Source: Gammaproteobacteria bacterium (GTDB lineage: Bacteria > Pseudomonadota > Gammaproteobacteria > Pseudomonadales > Azotimanducaceae). Taken from it: 61,894 nucleotides of DNA. Location: assembly GCA_012269545.1 (NCBI GenBank), contig JAAXKB010000009.1, forward strand, positions 1 to 61,894. The letters run 5' to 3'. Position 1 is the first letter of the stretch, and every line of letters begins with the position of its first letter. The notes below the pieces were generated by a model. That model saw nothing but the letters and a program-made list of their open reading frames with translations. It ran no database searches and was not told the DNA's origin. A program made the position numbers and the translations under genes. Of the stretch, positions 54,577 through 61,894 are shown piece by piece.

Positions 54577-55881
54577 CTAGCTGACGTCTTCCTGATTCTT
54601 GCGGCGCATTCGCTCTTGACGACCGCCCACGGAAATGAAAAACGGGCCCATGCAACAAAACAGCATCAGGCCGGCGAGTACCTGAAACGCAATTTGGTAG
54701 CTGCCTGTTTGATCGTAGATCAGCCCGGCTATTGGTGATGCCATGAGTGCCCAGGGCATTTCCACAAAGCGCAGCAGACCTGATGCGCTGCCAAAAGAGC
54801 GACTACCCAACGTACTGGAAATGGCAAAGGTCCGCAGGGGTGACATGCCCGAATAGCCGAAGCCGTAAAGACATCCCGCTAAAATGGCGGCGACTGTGGA
54901 ATTGGCGATACTAAACAACAGCAGTGCCAGACCCTGGCAGATCAAGGCAAGCCAAATGCTGACGCGAGCGCCCCAAAAGTCGGATAGCCAGCCAACAACC
55001 GGTTTGCCTAGGGCGGCAAAGAGCGCGGTAATCGACAACACCTGAGCAGCGGTGCCTCCGTTCAAGCCGATGTCTCTTAAGTGCGAAAACAGATGCAGCA
55101 TGACCGCTGCAAAAACGCAGAACATCGAGCCAAACATGACGCTAATGGCCCAGAACCCTTTGTGGGTGAGCATATCCTTTGTGCTCCAAAGCACATTGTC
55201 CTCGGTGACGATGACCATTTCATCCGGATTGTCCGCCACGTATTGACGTCCGTCGCGCACTTCGCCAATTTCTTCAGGACGATCGCGCATGAAGAAATAT
55301 ACGGCGGGAAACAGAGCCACGGCTGTTGTCGCGCCAAACACAAGATAGGCATTACGCCAGTCGATGGCTTCAATCATAGCGTTCACCAAGGGCGGCATAA
55401 CAATGCCAGAGATGGACGCTCCCATGACGGCAAAGGCAATCGCACGGCCTCGCCAATGATCAAACCAATTCATTACGGAACGGTGCCAGACCTGACCGCC
55501 CATGGTGGCCATGCCTAGTCCCATGCAGACACTGACCACAAAGTAAAATTGCAGCAGATTGGAAACGTGGGCGAGCATTAGGTAAGAGGTCGACACCATG
55601 GCGATACCACCCAGCATCACTTTCTTTGGCGAGCCATGATCGAGATAACGGCCGATATAGGGTGCCACAAGGGCGCCGGTAATAACGGCACAGGAAAACC
55701 CCATGGAAATGCTGAAACGATTACCGTCATCCAATGTATCGGCCAAGTGCGGTAAAAACAGACCGCGGGAGTAAGAATAAAAGCCCGTACCGAGAAAGCC
55801 GAGCAAAGCAGAAACCAATACAATGACCCAGCCGTAGAAACTGCGCGATTGCGGGTTTCGGTGGGCGTCGTTTTTCTTGAT
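54577..55881 (-). CDS. MFS transporter, OFA/monocarboxylate type, non-standard start
   Basis: A major facilitator with 12 membrane segments. The first helix is FYGWVIVLVSALLGFLG, as in oxalate/formate antiporter relatives; MGLGMATMGGQVWH and GYSGMSPLRTFAIS occur later. No ATG, GTG or TTG lies upstream of TTG at 55818, which would cut the first helix. The frame is open back to 55941. An ATC at 55881, four bases after GGAGG (55886-55890 on minus), would give a 434-residue protein with a natural N-terminus. The start is therefore uncertain. The first codon may be ATC, or a sequence error may be present. It is divergent from an acyl-CoA ligase gene. Confidence 0.8.
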   Translation of the reverse strand: MKKNDAHRNPQSRSFYGWVIVLVSALLGFLGTGFYSYSRGLFLPHLADTLDDGNRFSISMGFSCAVITGALVAPYIGRYLDHGSPKKVMLGGIAMVSTSYLMLAHVSNLLQFYFVVSVCMGLGMATMGGQVWHRSVMNWFDHWRGRAIAFAVMGASISGIVMPPLVNAMIEAIDWRNAYLVFGATTAVALFPAVYFFMRDRPEEIGEVRDGRQYVADNPDEMVIVTEDNVLWSTKDMLTHKGFWAISVMFGSMFCVFAAVMLHLFSHLRDIGLNGGTAAQVLSITALFAALGKPVVGWLSDFWGARVSIWLALICQGLALLLFSIANSTVAAILAGCLYGFGYSGMSPLRTFAISSTLGSRSFGSASGLLRFVEMPWALMASPIAGLIYDQTGSYQIAFQVLAGLMLFCCMGPFFISVGGRQERMRRKNQEDVS

Positions 55882-56098
55882 GCGGCCTCCAAAGCTCTTG
55901 GGAATGCAAGGGTTAGAACAGGCGCTGAGGGGTCTGCTAAATCAGAGCGCGTCCAGCCATCGGCAAAGCATATCGCACTTTTGGCCGACTTTTCTTGGCG
56001 GTTGCACAGCGAGGCGCAACACGGAGCGGCTATAACCACCGAAATGGCAGTGATAGACTCGACCGCATAAAACACTCAACTTGGAGGAGAGAGCTACC

Positions 56099-57754
56099 AT
56101 GGCGATGCAACACACGCCTTTGTTGATGTCCAACATCTTGGATCGAGGCGCCAAAGTCGCGCCTAACGAAGAAATCGTCACGCTGACGGAAAATGGCGTT
56201 CGTCGCCAAACCTATAAGGAAACCCGGGATCGGTCCCATCAGCTTGCTCACGCCTTGGCGAATGCAGGTATTAAAATAGGTGATCGGGTAGGCACATTTA
56301 TGTGGAATGGATCCCGTCACCTAGAGGCTTATCACGCCTGTGCGGGTATGGGGGCGGTTCTGCATACGTTGAACATTCGATTGTCGGAAAAAGACCTCGA
56401 GTACATCATCAATCATGCCGAAGATCAGATCATCATCGCCGACGCCGACGTGTTGCCACTGCTGGAAAACCTCAAGGGAAAAATCCCAACGGTACGCAAG
56501 ATTGTTGTAGCGACCGAAGAGGGTTTCGAGGGCTGGGCGACGGAACTACCGGATCCAGTAGATTACGAAGCGTTTATTGACGGTCAGCCTACGGAATACG
56601 AATGGCCCCAGATTGATGAAAATTCTCCCATGGGGCTTTGCTACACCAGCGGCACCACCGGCAATCCGAAGGGCGTGGAATACGAGCATCGGTCACAGTA
56701 CTTGCACACGCTAACTCAGTGCATGACGGACTCTATGGGATTGTCAGGTGCGGATACCGTCTGCGGCATTGTGCCCATGTTTCATGCGATGGGATGGGGT
56801 ATCCCTTGGTCGGCATTAATGCTGGGCTGCAAGCAGGTGATGCCGCATCGTTTCATGGATCCCGCACGGCTGATCGAACTGATGTCCAGCGAGAAAGTTA
56901 CCCTGTCTGCTGGCGTACCCACGATTTGGCAGGGCGTGAAAGGATTGTACGAGGCCAATCCTGGCGCCTACGACCTGTCGTCTCTATCCCGCCTGACCTG
57001 CGGCGGCAGTTCTCCTCCGCCCTCTTTGATTCGCTGGTTCTGGGACGAACTGGATGTTGAAATGATTCAAGGCTGGGGTATGACAGAAACCTCACCGCTA
57101 GCGACGCTCTCGCGTCGAATAATGAAGCGATCACAGCTGTCGCTCAGCGAAGACGAGCAGTTTGAGAACGTGGCGAAAGCGGGACAGCTGATGCCGGGGC
57201 TGGAGCTCGATATCTTCGACGAAGAGTTCAACCGTCTGCCTCATGATGGCGAAACTGTCGGAGAAATACTCGTGCGTGGTCCTTGGATCTGCTCTGAGTA
57301 CTTTAATAACCCGCAGCCCGACAAGTTTCACGATGGCTGGCTGATTACCGGTGATGTGGGCAAGATCGATGCGGAAGAGTATTTGATCATTGCCGATCGC
57401 TCCAAGGACTTGGTGAAGAGTGGTGGCGAATGGATATCTTCGGTTGATCTGGAGAATCACATTGTTGGTGTTAACGGGGTTGCCCAGGCCTGTGTGGTTG
57501 CTCAACCCCACCCCAAGTGGGATGAGCGGCCGGTCGCGTTGGTGATCCTTGAGGCAGGCAAGGAAGTGGCCGAGCAAACCATTTTGCAGCACTGCGAGAG
57601 CGCCTTCGCTAAGTGGCAGCTGCCCGATGAAATTTTGTTCGTTGACAACATTCCGCTGACGTCCACAGGCAAAATGGATAAGAAAGTCGTGCGCGCAGAT
57701 TTAGAGTCCAAGGGCTACCAGCTGCCTTCTTTGCGAGGGGAGGCGACAGGCTAG
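56099..57754 (+). CDS. Fatty acyl-CoA synthetase (AMP-forming)
   Basis: A 551-residue ligase. LCYTSGTTGNPKGVEYEH is the P-loop. HAMGWGIPWSALMLG, GGSSPPPSLIRWF and GWGMTETSPLAT follow. The hinge region is DGWLITGDVGKID and the late motif DRSKDLVKSGGEWIS. The C-terminal Lys is in TSTGKMDKK. Wording fits the medium- to long-chain group (AlkK-like). TTGGAGGAGAGA precedes the ATG. A clear terminator follows the gene, so it forms a single-gene unit. Confidence 0.9.
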   Translation: MAMQHTPLLMSNILDRGAKVAPNEEIVTLTENGVRRQTYKETRDRSHQLAHALANAGIKIGDRVGTFMWNGSRHLEAYHACAGMGAVLHTLNIRLSEKDLEYIINHAEDQIIIADADVLPLLENLKGKIPTVRKIVVATEEGFEGWATELPDPVDYEAFIDGQPTEYEWPQIDENSPMGLCYTSGTTGNPKGVEYEHRSQYLHTLTQCMTDSMGLSGADTVCGIVPMFHAMGWGIPWSALMLGCKQVMPHRFMDPARLIELMSSEKVTLSAGVPTIWQGVKGLYEANPGAYDLSSLSRLTCGGSSPPPSLIRWFWDELDVEMIQGWGMTETSPLATLSRRIMKRSQLSLSEDEQFENVAKAGQLMPGLELDIFDEEFNRLPHDGETVGEILVRGPWICSEYFNNPQPDKFHDGWLITGDVGKIDAEEYLIIADRSKDLVKSGGEWISSVDLENHIVGVNGVAQACVVAQPHPKWDERPVALVILEAGKEVAEQTILQHCESAFAKWQLPDEILFVDNIPLTSTGKMDKKVVRADLESKGYQLPSLRGEATG

Positions 57755-57774
57755 CGCCAAGTCGTTTGCGCGAA

Positions 57775-57803
57775 GGGATGTTGGTAACAACATCCCTTTT
57801 TTT
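57775..57803 (+). terminator. Rho-independent terminator of the acyl-CoA synthetase gene
   Basis: GGGATGTTG (57775-57783) and CAACATCCC (57788-57796) pair perfectly over loop GTAA, followed by seven T residues (57797-57803). It lies 20 bases past the stop. Confidence 0.94.
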
Positions 57804-57830
57804 GTCTGCTTTTCAAGTGAGGGAATGCAT

Positions 57831-59651
57831 ATGTTAGACAATACGCAAGGGGAGCATTTCGAGCTCTCGAACCGTCTCGAGGCCTTCGAGCACAGCGTGC
57901 CTAAAGATCACAGTGCTGATCCGTTTGCTTGCCCATGCTGTGCCAACGTATTTGCTGAGACCCTGAGGCTGAGCGGAACCGATCTCGCGGAACAAGCCAA
58001 GCGCCTGCCTGCGGCACCAGACCGTCCGCCTGCGGCGCCGGTGTTAGTGACCGGCGGACAGATCATTACCATGAATGCGGCCATGCCCGCGGCCGAGGCG
58101 ATGCTGGTTGAAGACGGTCGCATTGCGTGGCTAGGCCAGCTGTCTGACATGCCCGAATCCGCCGAAGGCGTTGAGCGATTGGATTTGAACGGCAAGGTTG
58201 TGGTGCCGGGCTTCGTAGAACCCCATATGCATTTGCCGCCGTTGGCGATGATGCATGCTTTTTCGAACATTGGTCCGAATCGCTTTGATACGGCGGCTGA
58301 GGCGCTGGCTCAACTCGCTAAAGATGCTGCGGCGACACCGGCAGGAGAGTGGGTTGTTGGGCGGCAATTCGATCCGTCTTTACAGAGCGGGCCGGATTAT
58401 TTGACTGCCGATATGTTGGATGAGGTAAGCACAGATCATCCTGTCTTCGTCTATAACACATCCTTGCACCTGGGTTACTGCAACTCGGTCGCCTTGACCC
58501 TAGCCGGTATTGATGCAGATACACCAGATCCTCAAGGTGCCGAAATCGGGCGTGACGCCGATGGCAATCCAAATGGCGTACTCAAAGCGGGACCGGCTAT
58601 GGCCTTGGTGGTGCGGCACAATTCCAAATTGAAGCACAGCAATATCGCGGAAGGTTGTTTGAGTGTTCTGGGTCAGGCCAACGCTGTGGGCATCACCACG
58701 CTTTGTGATCAAGGCACAGGCATGTTTCAGGGCGTAAAAGAGCTGGATGTGTATCAAAGCATGCGGAACAGCGGACGCATGACTGCAAGGTTTCGTTACA
58801 GTGTCAGTCAGGCTATGGCCGACCGCTGGGACGAGGCAAAACTGGTCTGGGGAGAAGGTGACGAATGGGTCCGGCGAACCGGCTGGAAGATCGTCTCTGA
58901 CGGCTCAAACCAAGGCAGAACGGGTCTTCAGCGTGAGGCCTTCATTGGCGCGGAAGGGGAAAACGCCCGCGGCATGGCTTACATCGACAAAGACGTGCTG
59001 GATGACGCAGTAGAAAAACGTTTGCGTCAGGGCTGGGCGGTCTGTGTTCACGCCAACGGAGATGCTGCCATTGATCGCGCCCTAGACGCCTTTGCCAAAG
59101 CAAAAGGCAAGGGGCTAGACCCGGCAGCCATGCGCTGCCGTATAGAACACTGCAGTATTTTGCATGACGAACAAATCGATAAAATGGCCGAGCTAGGTCT
59201 CTCGCCAAGCTTTTTGATCGGCCATGTCCATTATTGGGGAAAGGCCTTTGTAGAAGATATTTTTGGTCTTGAAAAAGCATCTAAGCTCGATCGCACCGGG
59301 GCCTGTGAGGACAAGGGTATTCGCTGGAGCCTGCACTCGGATGATCCGGTGACTGAGATGAATCCGCTGCGCTGCATGGAAAACGCTGTCGTGCGTAACA
59401 TGTGGCGCAGCGACGAACTGTTGTCGCCGGAAGAACGTGTGCCGGTGGCGGCGGCTCTTCGCGCGATGACCATTGATGCGGCTTGGCAGTGTCATTCAGA
59501 TCACGAAGTTGGCAGCCTTGAAGAAGGCAAGTTCGCGGATTTTGTGGTGCTAGCTCAGGATCCTCACAACGTGCCGCCAGAGACGCTGGGTAGCATCGAT
59601 GTGCTGGAAACGTGGGTGGGCGGCGAGCAGGTGTATAGCCAATCGGCGTAA
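57831..59651 (+). CDS. YtcJ-like amidohydrolase with cysteine-containing N-terminal extension
   Basis: A 606-residue metal-dependent hydrolase. The first 65 residues are an extra domain with FACPCCANVF. The amidohydrolase core starts at VLVTGGQIITMN. PGFVEPHMHLPP holds the HxH metal site. KIVSDGSNQGRTG, VHANGDAAIDRAL, RIEHCSILHDEQ and WSLHSDDPVTEMNPL are the YtcJ motifs. Substrates of YtcJ-like proteins are mostly unknown amides. The ATG at 57831 is preferred to 57825 because GAGGG lies seven bases before it. It directly follows a terminator, so it starts a new unit. Confidence 0.87.
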   Translation: MLDNTQGEHFELSNRLEAFEHSVPKDHSADPFACPCCANVFAETLRLSGTDLAEQAKRLPAAPDRPPAAPVLVTGGQIITMNAAMPAAEAMLVEDGRIAWLGQLSDMPESAEGVERLDLNGKVVVPGFVEPHMHLPPLAMMHAFSNIGPNRFDTAAEALAQLAKDAAATPAGEWVVGRQFDPSLQSGPDYLTADMLDEVSTDHPVFVYNTSLHLGYCNSVALTLAGIDADTPDPQGAEIGRDADGNPNGVLKAGPAMALVVRHNSKLKHSNIAEGCLSVLGQANAVGITTLCDQGTGMFQGVKELDVYQSMRNSGRMTARFRYSVSQAMADRWDEAKLVWGEGDEWVRRTGWKIVSDGSNQGRTGLQREAFIGAEGENARGMAYIDKDVLDDAVEKRLRQGWAVCVHANGDAAIDRALDAFAKAKGKGLDPAAMRCRIEHCSILHDEQIDKMAELGLSPSFLIGHVHYWGKAFVEDIFGLEKASKLDRTGACEDKGIRWSLHSDDPVTEMNPLRCMENAVVRNMWRSDELLSPEERVPVAAALRAMTIDAAWQCHSDHEVGSLEEGKFADFVVLAQDPHNVPPETLGSIDVLETWVGGEQVYSQSA

Positions 59652-59731
59652 GCAAAGCTGGATTTCGCCTGTCGCCCTGTGTGTCGTCTCAGGTACGCTG
59701 TGAGTTCGTCTGTTTAGCGAGAGGGCACAAA

Positions 59732-60925
59732 GTGAAACAGTTATGTGTAGCGATCTTGATTTGTTTGAGCGTGAACCTGTCGGGATGCGGCGGAGGCGGT
59801 GGCTCATCGTCTGCAACTCCCCCAAATCTGAATGATGCGAGCAACGATCCGCCGTCGGCACCTGCCGAGCATTGGGGGCTTGCCCGCGTAAGCGCAGCCA
59901 GTGTTGATGTGTCTCAGGCAGACGTGGACGCGATTTTGGACCACATCTTTTCCGATGCGGCTACCCAATCTGCAGTGGTGAGCAAGGACGGCTATGTGGT
60001 GGGAGAACGCTATGCTGATGGATTCGATGCGGACAGCTTGGGCACCAGCTGGTCCGTGGCAAAGAGTTTCTACAGCGCCGCCGTGGGCGTAGCGGTAGGG
60101 GAAGGGCACTTTTCATCGGTAACCCAAAAAGCCAGCGATGTGCTAACGGAGTTCGTTGGCACCGATAAAGAAGACATCACCGTTGAGCAAATTCTGCGCA
60201 TGCGCTCGGGCTTGGCCGCTAATACCGACGTGTTCTTCAGTGGCGATCAAACGGCTCATGCATTGGCCAATGTGCTGGTAACGCCGCCGGATACCCAGTT
60301 CTCTTACTCGAATGCGAATTCCCAACTGTTTGAGCCGCTGCTACGACGGGCCACAGGCATGGATGCACACAGTTATCTCACGGAAAAAATTCTCCGCCCG
60401 ATAGGCATTGATCCGGCCAATGTGGGTTTATGGTTAGACGCGACCGGTACCCAGCCCATGAGCTACTGCTGTATTGATATGCGTCCCGATGACTTTCTGC
60501 GCTTCGGATTGATGTTTGCCAGGGATGGGCGCTGGCAGAATACCCAAGTTGTCCCGGAAAGCTATGTGGCAGCCAGTTTGAGTCCGGTTGGATTTTATGG
60601 CTATCAGTGGTGGGCTATGAATGAAGCATACTTCGGCAGCCCTGTGCGCGGCGACGTGAAATCCGCCATCGGTCTCGACGGACAGCGCGTATTGGTCTGG
60701 CCTGAGCACGATATCGTGGTGGTTGTTTTAACGAAGTACCAGCATTTTGCGAATCAAGGTTATGTACTGGACCTTGATGGCGATACACTGAATTTCCCGA
60801 ATACCTGCACAGGTCGCAACAGTTGCTCTGCCGCTGCAGATGATTTAGCAAGTACTGGACCTGCGGTGCCAACCTACGATTTACAGGCCTTGGTGGAGCG
60901 AATAGTGGATCTTGTTGTTGAATAG
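59732..60925 (+). CDS. Serine hydrolase lipoprotein, class C beta-lactamase fold (NylB-like)
   Basis: A 397-residue exported protein. The lipobox is NLSGC, followed by five glycines and a serine run. The catalytic SxxK motif is in TSWSVAKSFYS. The YxN motif is in FSYSNANSQ. The order matches 6-aminohexanoate-dimer hydrolase and esterase EstB relatives. It could act on esters, amides or peptides outside the inner membrane. The GTG at 59732 has GAGAGGG six bases upstream and gives the correct signal peptide; the frame is open to 59681. Confidence 0.87.
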   Translation: MKQLCVAILICLSVNLSGCGGGGGSSSATPPNLNDASNDPPSAPAEHWGLARVSAASVDVSQADVDAILDHIFSDAATQSAVVSKDGYVVGERYADGFDADSLGTSWSVAKSFYSAAVGVAVGEGHFSSVTQKASDVLTEFVGTDKEDITVEQILRMRSGLAANTDVFFSGDQTAHALANVLVTPPDTQFSYSNANSQLFEPLLRRATGMDAHSYLTEKILRPIGIDPANVGLWLDATGTQPMSYCCIDMRPDDFLRFGLMFARDGRWQNTQVVPESYVAASLSPVGFYGYQWWAMNEAYFGSPVRGDVKSAIGLDGQRVLVWPEHDIVVVVLTKYQHFANQGYVLDLDGDTLNFPNTCTGRNSCSAAADDLASTGPAVPTYDLQALVERIVDLVVE

Positions 60926-60958
60926 CAGTGCAACGTACTGATTTGTTGGAGATGTCAG

Positions 60959-61891
60959 ATGGAATTTAACAACCGCGTCACACAGCTGCTTGGTGTAGAG
61001 ACCCCTATTGTTCAGGCGCCCATGGGCTGGATTGCTCGGTCGCAGCTGGCCTCGGCGGTATCGAACGCCGGTGGCCTGGGCATTATCGAGACGTCCTCCG
61101 GTGAGCTGGACGCCATTCGTGAGGAAATACTCAAGATGCGTCAGCTCACGGACAAACCCTTTGGCGTCAATGTTGCCCAGGCCTTTGTTCGTGACCCGGG
61201 TATTGTGAATTTCATCATCGACCAAGGGGTGAAATTCGTTACCACGTCTGCGGGTAACCCCGAGCGATATACCGAGCAGCTGAAGTCAGCTGGTCTCACT
61301 GTATTTCATGTGGTGCCGAGTTTGGGTGCTGCGCTGAAAGCGGTGGAATGTGGTGTGGACGGATTGATCGTTGAAGGTGGCGAGGGCGGTGGTTTCAAGA
61401 ATCCGCGTGATGTATCCACCATGGTGTTGTTGCCCTTGATTCGCTCAAAAGTCGATGTGCCGATTATCGCTGCGGGAGGATTCCTAGATGGCGCGACCAT
61501 GGCAGCGGCCTTTGCCTTGGGTGCGGAAGCCGTACAGATGGGCACTCGCATGGTGTCTGCCGCGGAATCCCCGGTGCACGAGAACTGGAAAAATGCCATC
61601 GTGAACGCGGCGGAAACCGACACCGTCTTTTTAAATCGAGCGCATTCGCCGGCGTTGCGTGCTATTCGCACAGAGAAGACCACCCGTCTGGAATTCTCAA
61701 CAGACAATGTGATGGGTGAATTCGGCACGGCGACAGATCTGTACTTTGGCGGTGATATGGAAGCCAGTATCGCGCTAACCGGCCAAGTAGCGGGTCGGAT
61801 TGATTCGGTGCGGCCTGTGGCGGAGATCCTCGCCGAGGTTCGTCGAGAGTTTTTCGAGGTGCTGGGCTCCATGTCCCAGCAGTATCTGTAA
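60959..61891 (+). CDS. Nitronate monooxygenase-like FMN oxidoreductase
   Basis: A 310-residue TIM-barrel flavoprotein. IVQAPMGWIARSQLASAVSNAGGLG opens the family fold. FVTTSAGNPERY and the FMN-phosphate loops IIAAGGFLDGATMAAAFALGAEAVQMGTRM are clear. At the place where class I nitronate monooxygenases and FabK have GGHxG, it reads GGEGGGFKN, so the catalytic His is a Phe. This is seen in less well studied members that may be NADH:quinone or enoyl reductases. Length and the end at 61891 are normal, three bases before the window end. Confidence 0.86.
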   Translation: MEFNNRVTQLLGVETPIVQAPMGWIARSQLASAVSNAGGLGIIETSSGELDAIREEILKMRQLTDKPFGVNVAQAFVRDPGIVNFIIDQGVKFVTTSAGNPERYTEQLKSAGLTVFHVVPSLGAALKAVECGVDGLIVEGGEGGGFKNPRDVSTMVLLPLIRSKVDVPIIAAGGFLDGATMAAAFALGAEAVQMGTRMVSAAESPVHENWKNAIVNAAETDTVFLNRAHSPALRAIRTEKTTRLEFSTDNVMGEFGTATDLYFGGDMEASIALTGQVAGRIDSVRPVAEILAEVRREFFEVLGSMSQQYL

Positions 61892-61894
61892 CCC

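Overview
The window looks like a chromosomal segment of a marine-type gammaproteobacterium, moderately GC-rich. No phage, plasmid, transposase or CRISPR sequence is visible. The backbone gene order (DUF2069-wrbA-arsC, a thioredoxin-like lipoprotein, proS, aspS-yebC-ruvCAB-tolQRAB-pal-cpoB-queE-queC-tRNA-Lys, then nadA-M48 protease-tusA-perM-dapA-bamC-MBL hydrolase) closely follows, from memory, the Pseudomonas aeruginosa order. The many acyl-CoA enzymes, SDRs and the P450 are more typical of Cellvibrionales-like marine bacteria (Spongiibacteraceae or Halieaceae). That placement is inference; no 16S or marker-gene comparison was possible.

Layout. Positions 149-2399 hold a propionyl-CoA synthetase and an ABM-domain protein. 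Positions 2416-7543 hold the DUF2069/wrbA/arsC operon, a TlpA-like lipoprotein, proS, an HU protein with a lysine/alanine tail and its clear terminator, and an FmdB zinc-ribbon protein. Positions 7613-18930 are a dense housekeeping run: aspS, yebC, the RuvABC Holliday-junction machinery, the whole Tol-Pal envelope system, two queuosine genes and tRNA-Lys(UUU) with its own promoter. Positions 19108-34561 are an accessory metabolic region between the tRNA and nadA. It holds a SnoaL-like protein, SelO, a CYP153-like P450, three SDRs, GPH and MFS transporters, a crotonase-fold protein without the usual catalytic glutamates, a D-aminoacylase-like amidohydrolase, an overlapping acyl-CoA dehydrogenase pair, an MFE-2-like SDR and an ATP-grasp protein. 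Positions 34665-45138 return to backbone genes, with a DUF5117-type zinc metalloprotease placed between perM and dapA.

After a 621-bp AT-rich gap with DnaA-box-like sequences, 45760-49184 holds a glutamine-synthetase-like enzyme, a class I glutamine amidotransferase, a DUF1232 protein and a DUF3108 protein in one tightly packed unit. Positions 49322-52192 hold an acyl-CoA ligase and a class III CoA-transferase. Positions 52229-54444 hold an ECF sigma factor overlapping a membrane protein that fuses a zf-HC2 anti-sigma motif to a bactofilin-like beta-helix. Positions 54577-61891 hold an OFA-type MFS protein, another acyl-CoA ligase, a YtcJ-like amidohydrolase, a NylB-like serine hydrolase lipoprotein and a nitronate-monooxygenase-like flavoprotein.

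How the parts work together. The backbone covers translation, recombination, envelope integrity and cofactor synthesis. The accessory parts suggest uptake, oxidation, CoA activation and beta-oxidation of hydrophobic carboxylic compounds such as alkanes, terpenoids or steroid side chains; the substrate cannot be read from sequence. The least familiar item is the sigma factor with the bactofilin-fused anti-sigma candidate.
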